A stretch of DNA of 64,000 nucleotides. It comes from Rhodoplanes serenus (GTDB lineage Bacteria > Pseudomonadota > Alphaproteobacteria > Rhizobiales > Xanthobacteraceae). Location of the stretch: positions 50,777-114,776 of the forward strand of contig CAMDFO010000003.1 of assembly GCA_945897515.1 (NCBI GenBank), read 5' to 3'. A program made the translations under genes and the position numbers. Numbering within the stretch: position 1 is the first letter of the stretch; each line of letters begins with the position of its first letter. Positions 1 through 8,106 of the stretch are shown piece after piece. Below the pieces are notes generated by a model. The model worked only from the letters and a program-made list of their open reading frames with translations. It was not told where the DNA came from and did not search any database.

Positions 1-232
1 CCACGGGGCGAACGCGCGTGGCGGCGCGACCATAGAGGTTGCCGGGAGTCGGCAAAAGCGAATGTTGGTGATGGCAATGATCCGTTCCGCGCATGGCTTG
101 CTCGCGGCAAGGCTCTGGCGAAGTAGCGACCGAAGTGGTATGTGTTGTATTGCTCGAAGTGAGGATAAGCCGCCTCGCGGCAGAGCACCGATCACGGACG
201 TACCGGCTTTGGCCGGGTGTTTTCGTCTCCAA

Positions 233-253
233 ATATGCTCATATTGAGCATAT
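233..253. promoter_or_regulatory. 21-bp perfect palindrome ATATGCTCA-TAT-TGAGCATAT upstream of nadA (candidate operator)
   Basis: 9-bp perfect inverted arms with 3-nt spacer, ending 16 bp before the nadA ATG. Confidence 0.7.
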
Positions 254-269
254 AGGAAGGAAAAGTTCG

Positions 270-1376
270 ATGCCGGTCTTGGATATCCTGGGTCCTGAGG
301 TGTCGCGGCGGCCGCCAGTCCCGGCACAGAAGCCTGCCGCGGGCTCCGCGGCGCTGCGCAAATACGGCGCCCTGCCCGCACCTTCATTGGAATGGACGCC
401 GCAGGTGGAGCGCGAGACCGCGCACCTTTATGCGCGCGTTCAGAAGGTCATCCCGCCCAACGAGTGGCCGTTCTTTGCGCCTTACGTGAAGGCGATCAAC
501 GCGCTGAAGAAGCAGCGCAACGCCGTGATCCTGGCGCACAATTACCAGACGCCGGAAATCTACAATTGCGTCGCCGACTTCACCGGCGACTCGCTCCAGC
601 TTGCACGCGAGGCCACCAAGGTCGACGCCGACATCATCGTGCAGTGTGGCGTGCACTTCATGGCCGAGACCGCGAAGGTCCTCAACCCCGGCAAGACGGT
701 GCTGATCCCTGACCTCCGCGCGGGCTGCTCGCTCGCCGAAGCCATCACCGGCGAGGACGTGCGGCTATTGCGCGAACGCTTTCCGGGCGTGCCGGTCGTC
801 ACCTACGTCAACACCTCCGCCGAGGTGAAGGCGGAGAGCGACATCTGCTGCACCTCGTCGAACGCGGTGCAGGTGGTCGAGAGCCTGGGCGCTGAGCGCG
901 TCATCCTGCTGCCGGACGAATATCTGGCAAAATACGTCGCATCCCAGACCAAGGTGAAGATCATCGCCTGGAAGGGCCGCTGCGAGGTGCACGAGCGCTT
1001 CACCGCCGACGAATTGAAACAGGTCCGCGCCAACGATCCGTCGGTGCAGATCATCGCGCATCCGGAGTGTCCGCCCGACGTGATCGCCGAAGCGGACTTC
1101 ACCGGCTCGACCGCGCACATGATCGATTGGGTGCGGGCGAAGCGGCCGAAGCGCGTGGTGATGGTCACCGAATGCTCGATGGCCGACAACGTGCAGGGCG
1201 AGTTGCCTGACGTGGAATTCGTGCGGCCGTGCAATCTCTGCCCGCACATGAAGCGCATCACGTTGCCGAAAATCCTCGACAGCCTCTTGCAGATGAAAGA
1301 GGAGGTCGTGGTCGACCCCATGATCGCCGAACGAGCGCGCCGCGCGGTCGAGCGCATGATCTATCTGAAGAGTTGA
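270..1376 (+). CDS. nadA: Quinolinate synthase NadA
   Basis: Translation from ATG 270 ([11 protein letters not shown]...) with NadA motifs [51 protein letters not shown]. Confidence 0.95.
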   Translation: MPVLDILGPEVSRRPPVPAQKPAAGSAALRKYGALPAPSLEWTPQVERETAHLYARVQKVIPPNEWPFFAPYVKAINALKKQRNAVILAHNYQTPEIYNCVADFTGDSLQLAREATKVDADIIVQCGVHFMAETAKVLNPGKTVLIPDLRAGCSLAEAITGEDVRLLRERFPGVPVVTYVNTSAEVKAESDICCTSSNAVQVVESLGAERVILLPDEYLAKYVASQTKVKIIAWKGRCEVHERFTADELKQVRANDPSVQIIAHPECPPDVIAEADFTGSTAHMIDWVRAKRPKRVVMVTECSMADNVQGELPDVEFVRPCNLCPHMKRITLPKILDSLLQMKEEVVVDPMIAERARRAVERMIYLKS

Positions 1377-1391
1377 GGCCGAAGGCCGAAA

Positions 1392-1425
1392 CCCCGGAAG
1401 CGCCGCGCAGCGACGCTATCCGGGG
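1392..1425. repeat. Short intergenic palindrome (CCCCGGA...TCCGGGG) between nadA and nadC
   Basis: Inverted repeat in the 73-bp intergenic gap. Confidence 0.4.
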
Positions 1426-1449
1426 CCCAGCGTAACGGAGTAAGGCGAT

Positions 1450-2349
1450 ATGCTGACACGCGCGACCGAAACCTTGATCGAGCAGTCCCTGATTTACCCG
1501 GACGGCTTCCTTTCGCCGCTGGAAATCGAAGACGCGGTGACGCGCGCGCTGGCCGAGGACCTCGGCCGCGCCGGCGACGTGACCTCGATCGCGACCATTC
1601 CGGTCGGCACCGAGAGCCGCACCGTTCTTGTGGCGCGCAAGGCCGGTACCATCGCCGGGCTGCCGCTGGTCGCAGCGACCTTGCGCCGGCTGTCGCCGGA
1701 GATCGAGCTGCTGCCGCTGGTGCGCGACGGTGCGACGGTCGCGGCCAAGACCTCGCTGATGAACATCAACGGCGACGCCCGCGCGGTGCTGGCCGGCGAG
1801 CGCGCAGCGCTCAATTTCCTCGGTCATCTGTCGGGAATCGCGACCGCCACGGCGGCGTTCGTGCGCAAGATCGGCAGCCACAAGACCCGCATCTGCTGCA
1901 CGCGCAAGACCACGCCGGGGCTGCGCGCGCTGGAAAAATATGCCATCCGCTGCGGCGGCGGCTTCAACCACCGCTTCGGCCTCGACGACGCGATCCTGAT
2001 CAAGGACAACCACATTGCAGTGGCGGGCGGCATCCGCGCCGTGCTGGAGCGGGCTCGCGCCAAGGTCGGCCACCTGGTCAAGATCGAGATCGAGGTGGAC
2101 TCGCTTGCGCAGTTGCAGGAGGTGCTCGACGTCGGTTTGGCCGACGTGGTGCTGCTCGACAATTTCGATACGGCAATGATGAAGCAAGCGGTCGCGACCG
2201 TCGCCGACCGCCTGGTGATCGAGGCCTCGGGCGGAATTACGCTCGACACGATCGCCGAGATCGCGGCCACCGGCGTCGACTACGCGTCGTCCGGAGCGTT
2301 GACGCATTCCTCGCCGAGCCTCGACGTCGCCCTGGATATCGAGATTTAA
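1450..2349 (+). CDS. nadC: Carboxylating nicotinate-nucleotide diphosphorylase NadC
   Basis: CTRKTTPGLRALEKYAIRCGGGFNHRFGLDDAILIKDNH and EASGGI motifs. Confidence 0.95.
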   Translation: MLTRATETLIEQSLIYPDGFLSPLEIEDAVTRALAEDLGRAGDVTSIATIPVGTESRTVLVARKAGTIAGLPLVAATLRRLSPEIELLPLVRDGATVAAKTSLMNINGDARAVLAGERAALNFLGHLSGIATATAAFVRKIGSHKTRICCTRKTTPGLRALEKYAIRCGGGFNHRFGLDDAILIKDNHIAVAGGIRAVLERARAKVGHLVKIEIEVDSLAQLQEVLDVGLADVVLLDNFDTAMMKQAVATVADRLVIEASGGITLDTIAEIAATGVDYASSGALTHSSPSLDVALDIEI

Positions 2350-2398
2350 CCGCATCCGGCACACGTGCTAGCCTGCTCCCGTTCAATGGGGGCAAGCC

Positions 2399-2854
2399 AT
2401 GAGATTTCCCGCTGCAATCGCGACACTGGCGCTGACAGTGTTCGCCGCGTCACCGCTCGAAGCACGCGAATATCTGAAACAGGAGCGCGCGCAATCGCGT
2501 GGCTTCTCGCCCGGCGTCGTGACCGAGGGCGGCAAGATCGTCTGGGTATCCGGGCAGACCGGGCTGGTCGACGAGCAGGGCAAGTCGATGGCCGGCGATT
2601 TCGTCGGTCAGGCGCGCGTCATCTTCCGCGCCATCGACGCCGTGGTGAAGCGCGCCGGCGGCAGCATCGACGACGTGGTCACGATCACGGTCTATCTCAC
2701 CGATCCGCGCCTGATTGATCCGCTGATGCCGATCCGCCGCGAATTCTGGACCAACGGGAATTTCCCGGCCAGCACCACGATCACGGTGCACAGCCTGCCG
2801 GCGGTGGGCATGATGCTTGAGATCTCGGCCGTCGCCGTCATTGGCGACAAGTAA
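2399..2854 (+). CDS. RidA/YjgF family protein with N-terminal signal peptide
   Basis: Hydrophobic signal MRFPAAIATLALTVFAAS, then Rid fold (GFSPGVVTEGGKIVWVSGQTG, DDVVTITVYLTDPR). Confidence 0.75.
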   Translation: MRFPAAIATLALTVFAASPLEAREYLKQERAQSRGFSPGVVTEGGKIVWVSGQTGLVDEQGKSMAGDFVGQARVIFRAIDAVVKRAGGSIDDVVTITVYLTDPRLIDPLMPIRREFWTNGNFPASTTITVHSLPAVGMMLEISAVAVIGDK

Positions 2855-2872
2855 GCCGTTCCGGAACGAAGC

Positions 2873-4309
2873 CTACAGCTTCGCGGCGCTCGCGTTCGCC
2901 ACGGTCACGCCCGGTCCCCAGATCGGCGCGTCGGCGCCGTCGCCCCAACGACGCGGGCGATAGAACGTGTGCACCCCGATCCGCGACAGCTTGCGCATGG
3001 TGCTGACCCACCACGGATGCACCCAGTAGGCGTGGTAGTGCGTGGACTTGGCGATATCGGTCAGCCACAGCCTACCGTCAAGCGTGTCGCGCGCGATCTC
3101 CTTGGCCTGCGTCCACATCTCGGGCTCGGTCACTACGTCCCTGATGCCGTCGCAGGCGAAGGTGAACTGGCAGGCGAGATGGCGGTGCGCGTTCTGGTAG
3201 ACGACGCCGCAGACGTTGTTCGGATAGAAGCCGGAGAACACCCGGTTCATCACCACCTGCGCCACCGCGATCTGGCCGCGCTTGGCTTCACCGCGCGATT
3301 CGAAATAGACCGCTTCGGCGAGACACTTCTCCGCTTTCGCACGGCTTTTGATGTCGAGCCCGAGCCGCTCGGCCGGGGTCTTGGGCCGCTTGCCGGCGCC
3401 GGTCACCTCGCCCTTGGCCGCAAGTGTCGTCGCGGGCACCGCCACAGCGCGCTGAACCTTAAGATCCTGCGGTGGTGGCATCACCAGCACCGGCTCTTCG
3501 CCCGCGGGCCATGGCTCGATCCCGCCGACAGCCTCCCCGATCGGGAGCGGGCCGAAATAAAGCCGCGCCAGCCGCACCGCCGGATTGGTGTCGTCGATCG
3601 GATCGAGCTGCGGGCTGTCCGATGCCGCTTCGACGGCTTCGAACACATCGGGTAAAGCGACCGCATCCGGTTCCGGCATGATCGCCGCCGGCAATTCGGC
3701 CGGTCCGGGCTCCGGCGCCACGACAACCGAGAAGTCAAAGTCGGGCTCCGCAGGCACAGCCTCAGGTGCAAGCGGTTCGACGCCGGACGGCGACTGCTCG
3801 GGCCGTGGAAACGCCACGGTCTTGACCCGGCCGGGCTTGAGATCGCGGGTTCCGCCCGGCTGCGACGGAGGCTGCGGCTCCGATTGCGGCTGTTGGCGAG
3901 GTAGCGGGCGCGCGACCAGAAGGTCGCCCTTGAGCCTGCGGTTGACGACCGGGAAATCCTGCGGTCTCGAGCGCGGCATCGGCACGATGCCAAAATCGCG
4001 GGGGCTGAGCTCGCCATCGTCCGGCTCGTAGGCGCTGAAACTCGCGAGGCGATATTCCGGCTGTTCCGGTATCGCGGTGCCGATGGGACGTGGAAAGTTG
4101 AAGGAGGCGGCATGCGCGGTGCCGAACGGCGATGCCGTTACGAGCGGGCGCCAACGCTGGAGCGCCTGCGACTGCTGCGCCAACGATGCGCCAATGTCCT
4201 GTTGACCGACGTACGTCGGCAGCAGGCTCAGCACCAGGACGCTGAGGCCGAAGGGGCCCGACCGGGCGCCCTTCGGCCTGTTACGCGACGCTACCATGCA
4301 CACGCTCAC
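2873..4309 (-). CDS. Cell wall hydrolase (SleB/CwlJ domain) with Pro-rich linker
   Basis: C-terminal CLAEAVYFESRGEAKRGQIAVAQVVMNRVFSGFYPNNVCGVVYQN is the SleB signature; start could be 4297. Confidence 0.85.
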   Translation of the reverse strand: MSVCMVASRNRPKGARSGPFGLSVLVLSLLPTYVGQQDIGASLAQQSQALQRWRPLVTASPFGTAHAASFNFPRPIGTAIPEQPEYRLASFSAYEPDDGELSPRDFGIVPMPRSRPQDFPVVNRRLKGDLLVARPLPRQQPQSEPQPPSQPGGTRDLKPGRVKTVAFPRPEQSPSGVEPLAPEAVPAEPDFDFSVVVAPEPGPAELPAAIMPEPDAVALPDVFEAVEAASDSPQLDPIDDTNPAVRLARLYFGPLPIGEAVGGIEPWPAGEEPVLVMPPPQDLKVQRAVAVPATTLAAKGEVTGAGKRPKTPAERLGLDIKSRAKAEKCLAEAVYFESRGEAKRGQIAVAQVVMNRVFSGFYPNNVCGVVYQNAHRHLACQFTFACDGIRDVVTEPEMWTQAKEIARDTLDGRLWLTDIAKSTHYHAYWVHPWWVSTMRKLSRIGVHTFYRPRRWGDGADAPIWGPGVTVANASAAKL

Positions 4310-4515
4310 GCGACGCTACAGGACGCAACGCTACAAGACGCAACGAAACTGAACGCAAAACCCGCTCGGCAAGAGCGCCGCTCGTGGCGCCAATGCGACA
4401 GGTTTATTTATTGTCGGATTAACGTTGCGAAGCCGTTAACTGCAGCGCGCCGCGGCAACGCGCGGGCCGCCGGTAAACAATTCGTCAATTTGGAACCGCG
4501 GCTCGCAACGGCGCA

Positions 4516-4857
4516 TCACCGGATCGGAAATACATAGACGCCGGCGAAATTCCCGGCGAGGAACAGGACGAGTCCGACAACGCACCCGGCGACCAGCGCG
4601 CGGTCGGAGATTACGTCGGGCACCGGCCGCGCCAGCAGAACGCGCAGCGCGATCAGCGCGAGCCCAACCAGGATGAAGAACACCACCAGCGGATGGACCA
4701 GCAATTCGTCGCCGAACGGCCGCTGGTCGGCAAGGATGCCGAAGCCGAACCCGCCGAGCGCCATCAGCCCATACCACCCCAACGCAAGCGAACGGCCCGA
4801 TCGAGCCGGCTTGCCTGCCGCTTGCGTCCACCTATCCCCAGTCGCCACGTGTCTCAA
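4516..4857 (-). CDS. Small integral membrane protein of unknown function
   Basis: Three hydrophobic segments in 113 aa. Confidence 0.5.
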   Translation of the reverse strand: MRHVATGDRWTQAAGKPARSGRSLALGWYGLMALGGFGFGILADQRPFGDELLVHPLVVFFILVGLALIALRVLLARPVPDVISDRALVAGCVVGLVLFLAGNFAGVYVFPIR

Positions 4858-4888
4858 ACCTCGGCCTGCCCTGGCCGGCCCTGAACGT

Positions 4889-4916
4889 ACATGGCCGGGA
4901 CAAGCCCGGCCATGAC
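4889..4916. repeat. Palindromic intergenic element CATGGCCGGGACAAGCCCGGCCATGACG
   Basis: Shares its core with elements at 10988-11106 and 38068-38149. Confidence 0.6.
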
Positions 4917-4950
4917 GTCACGCAATTTATTTGGATGTATGCCGTTTGGC

Positions 4951-5925
4951 TTACATCTTCGCGCCTTTTTCGTTGAAGTACTTGGTCGCACCAGGATGCC
5001 ACGGGATCGGCGAGTTCTTCGTGATCTGGTTTGCCAATGTGATAGCCGCGGCCTCGCCGTGGACAGCCACCAGCTCAGGCTGCTTCTCGATGAAGGTCTT
5101 GACGATGTCGTAGGCGACCTTGTCGGACATCGATGCATTGGCGACCAGGATATTCTGCACCACCGAGATCCTGTTGTCCTTGTCCTGACCCGGATAGGTC
5201 TTCGCTGGGATGACGCCGGTGGTGTAGAGATCGCCGTACTTGGCGTTCATCTTATCGACCACCTCGGTGTGATCGATCAGCTTGATCTTCACGCCGGGGC
5301 TGGCGCCGAGATCGGTGACCGCCGCGGTCGGCAGACCGCCAACCCAAAAGTACGCGTCGATCTTGCCGTCCTTGAGCGCGTTGGTGGATTCCGCAACGCC
5401 GAGACGCTCGCGCCGCATGTCCTTGTCCTTGTCGAGCCCGGCGCCCTCGATGACGCGAAACGCCATCACCTCGGTCGCGCTGCCGGGCGAACCGGTGGAG
5501 ACGCGCTTGCCCTTGAGGTCGGACATTTTCTCGATGCCTTTGCCCTCGACCGTCACCACATGCATGCGGTTCGGATAGAGCACCATCAAGGTTCGCACTT
5601 CGACCTTGTTGCCCTTGAATTTGTCTTCGCCCTTGAGCGCGTCGAGCGCGGCATCGACCATCACCAGCGCGACTTCGCTCTGCTTGGAGCCGATCAGCTT
5701 GAGGTTGTCGACCGAACCGCCGGTGACGCGCGCGGTCGCCGCCACCCCCGGTACGTACTTCGAAAGCACGTTGGCCATGCCGCCGCCGAGCGGATAGTAG
5801 ACGCCGCCGGTGCCGCCGGTGGCGATGGCGATATTAACCTGCTGCGCGAACGCCACGCCGTTGAACAGCGCCGCACCCGCGACCAGGGTCGCCCCACCAG
5901 CCAACAAGAATTCTCTGCGATTCAT
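4951..5925 (-). CDS. TAXI family TRAP transporter solute-binding protein
   Basis: NIAIATGGTGGVYYPLGGGMANVLSK, VSTGSPGSATEVMAFRVIEGAGL typical of TAXI SBPs. Confidence 0.9.
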   Translation of the reverse strand: MNRREFLLAGGATLVAGAALFNGVAFAQQVNIAIATGGTGGVYYPLGGGMANVLSKYVPGVAATARVTGGSVDNLKLIGSKQSEVALVMVDAALDALKGEDKFKGNKVEVRTLMVLYPNRMHVVTVEGKGIEKMSDLKGKRVSTGSPGSATEVMAFRVIEGAGLDKDKDMRRERLGVAESTNALKDGKIDAYFWVGGLPTAAVTDLGASPGVKIKLIDHTEVVDKMNAKYGDLYTTGVIPAKTYPGQDKDNRISVVQNILVANASMSDKVAYDIVKTFIEKQPELVAVHGEAAAITLANQITKNSPIPWHPGATKYFNEKGAKM

Positions 5926-5944
5926 CAGGTCGTTCCTCCCTGTC

Positions 5945-7987
5945 CTATGCCGGCGCTTTGGGCAGGACCGGCTGCATGCGCTGTTTTAACAGAACTCCCG
6001 CGGCGATGGCCAAGCCAAATGTCGCGGTATAGCTGATGTCACGGCCGGTCAGGGCCTCCATCAGAGCCTCCAGGAGGCTTGGGAACACCAGGAAAAGGCC
6101 GGCCAGCGTCAGCAGCAAGCGTTCGGCCGTTGTGGTGCGGCGGAGCGCCCAGCCTTGCGCAGCCGACGCCAGCGCCGCCAGTCCGAGCCCGGTCTTGGCG
6201 GTGATCAGCACGATGTCCACCCATGAGCCGCCCGCCGGCAGCTTGAGCAGCAGCCCGACGCCTTGCGGGTCGAGCACGAACACGAACGGCACCAGGAATG
6301 CCGGGATGGTGTATTTCCAGGCCTGCAGCGTGGTCTTGTATGGATCGCCGCCGGTGATCGCGGCCGCAGCGAATGGCGACAGCGCGGTCGGCGGCGAAAC
6401 CTCGGACAGCACCGAATAGTAGAAGATGAACATGTGGGCCGCGACGTCGGGTACGCCGAGCTTCATCATGGCGGGCGCCGCGATCACGGCGCAGATGATG
6501 TAGGACGCGGTGACCGGCACGGCGAGACCGACGATCCACACGATCAGCGCGGTGTAGATCGCAGTCAGCAGCAGACTGCCGCCGGCATAGCCGATCACGA
6601 TCGCGGAAAATTTCAGGCCGAGTCCGGTGAGCGTCACCACGCCGACAATGATGCCGGCGGTAGCGCAGGTGGTCGCCGCGGTGAGCGCGCTGGTCGAGCC
6701 CTCGGCAAGCGCGCGCACCAGCTTCTTGGGAACCAGCGCGTTATCGCGCGCCAGGAAACTCAGCGCGTAGGTCAGCACCGTTGCCCAGAACACCGACAGC
6801 GTCGGCGAATAGCCCCACACCATGAAGATGACGACCGAGACCAGCGAGACGAAGTGGAACCCGTAGCGCCGCGTCATTTGCCAGATCGACATGTCGTGGT
6901 CGATCGTGACGGGTTGGGCGCCGAATTTCTTGGCATCGAGCTCAACCATGAACAGCAACGACAGGTAATAGAGGCAGGTCGGGATCATCGCCATGGAGAT
7001 GACGTCGAGATAGCTGATCTTGAGAAACTCGGCGATCAGAAACGCGGCCGCGCCCAGCACCGGCGGCGAGATGATGGCGCCGAGGCCACCGGCGGCCAGC
7101 AGGCCACCGGCAGCATTCTTCTCAAAACCGGCCTTCTCCATCATCGGATAGGCGACCGCGCCGACCGTAACGGTGGTTGCGACGCCCGAACCCGAGGGCC
7201 CGCCGAGCAGGAACGACGACAGCACGACCGTGCGCCCCGCGCTGTTGGCCTTGTTGCCCATCAGCGCCATAGAAAAATCGATGAAGAATTTTCCAGCGCC
7301 CGAGTGCTGCAGGAACGCGCCGTAGATGCAGAACAGCACGATCAGGCTCGACGACACGTCGACCGGAATTCCGAAGATGCCTTCGAGGGTAATGAACAGG
7401 TGGCCGACAAGCTGGCTGATATCGAACCCGCGGTGCGTCCACGGTTGCGGCAGATATGGGCCGTAGTAGGAATAGGCGATGAACGCCAAGGCCACGACGG
7501 GCACGATCCACCCGGTGGTGCGCCGCGTCGCCTCCAGCAGCAAACCGATGAAGACCACGCCGAGGATGGTGTCGAGCTGGGTCGGGGAGGTGGCGCGGTC
7601 GGTGAAGTCCTCGCCGCCGTCGATGGCGTAAAGCAGGATCGCCGCGCCGACGATGCCGAGCACCACATCCCACCAGCGGATGCGGTTGCGGAACCGCGTA
7701 CCCATCGGAAACAGCAGAAAGCTGAGGATCAGCACGAAGGCGACATGCGCGTAACGCAGCGGCTGGGTCGAGATGATCGGGAAGTCGCTGAACGGCCAGG
7801 CGCCCCCCACGGCTGCATAGAGATGAAACAGCGACATCGCCACCGCGATGCTGGTGACCGCGTTGCCGGCCATGCCGGACAGCCGGTTGACCGCACCCTC
7901 TTCGGCTTCGATGAAGGCTTCGGCCTTTTTCAGCTTGTCGTCGGAAATGGCCGATGGCTCAGCCGCCGGCTTCAATACGTCCGCCAT
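5945..7987 (-). CDS. TRAP transporter fused permease subunit
   Basis: Multi-TM protein (MADVLKPAAEPS...), GGPSGSGVATTVTVGAVAYPMM, adjacent to the TAXI SBP. Confidence 0.9.
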   Translation of the reverse strand: MADVLKPAAEPSAISDDKLKKAEAFIEAEEGAVNRLSGMAGNAVTSIAVAMSLFHLYAAVGGAWPFSDFPIISTQPLRYAHVAFVLILSFLLFPMGTRFRNRIRWWDVVLGIVGAAILLYAIDGGEDFTDRATSPTQLDTILGVVFIGLLLEATRRTTGWIVPVVALAFIAYSYYGPYLPQPWTHRGFDISQLVGHLFITLEGIFGIPVDVSSSLIVLFCIYGAFLQHSGAGKFFIDFSMALMGNKANSAGRTVVLSSFLLGGPSGSGVATTVTVGAVAYPMMEKAGFEKNAAGGLLAAGGLGAIISPPVLGAAAFLIAEFLKISYLDVISMAMIPTCLYYLSLLFMVELDAKKFGAQPVTIDHDMSIWQMTRRYGFHFVSLVSVVIFMVWGYSPTLSVFWATVLTYALSFLARDNALVPKKLVRALAEGSTSALTAATTCATAGIIVGVVTLTGLGLKFSAIVIGYAGGSLLLTAIYTALIVWIVGLAVPVTASYIICAVIAAPAMMKLGVPDVAAHMFIFYYSVLSEVSPPTALSPFAAAAITGGDPYKTTLQAWKYTIPAFLVPFVFVLDPQGVGLLLKLPAGGSWVDIVLITAKTGLGLAALASAAQGWALRRTTTAERLLLTLAGLFLVFPSLLEALMEALTGRDISYTATFGLAIAAGVLLKQRMQPVLPKAPA

Positions 7988-8106
7988 CGTCCCCTCGCCC
8001 GCTGAAAACCGCTTCCCCCGGCGGCAGGCTAGCATGGGGATGCAGCGGGGGAATACCCGACCAAGGGCGATAGGTGCGGCTGTCGTCCCCGCGAACGAAG
8101 GACGAG

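Noticed and set aside
1-230. ORF 62..247 and the 5' extension of the nadA ORF (93..269)
   Set aside because: The nadA start at 270 matches the family and follows the palindrome and an AGGAAGG RBS; the upstream reading is probably non-coding
1258-2364. 368-aa minus-strand ORF opposite nadC
   Set aside because: Antisense of a well-supported gene, with no domain signature
4281-4353. GCGACGCTAC/GACGCAACG direct repeats around the SleB start as a CRISPR-like array
   Set aside because: Units are short (about 9-12 bp) and irregular with no constant spacers; at most local duplication
4419-4440. TTAAC...TTAAC pair upstream of the cell wall hydrolase as a CtrA site
   Set aside because: Spacing is 13 nt, not the 7 nt required for a CtrA full site
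6263-8005. 580-aa plus-strand ORF opposite the TRAP permease
   Set aside because: His/Arg/Asp-rich, low-complexity translation typical of antisense frames in high-GC DNA
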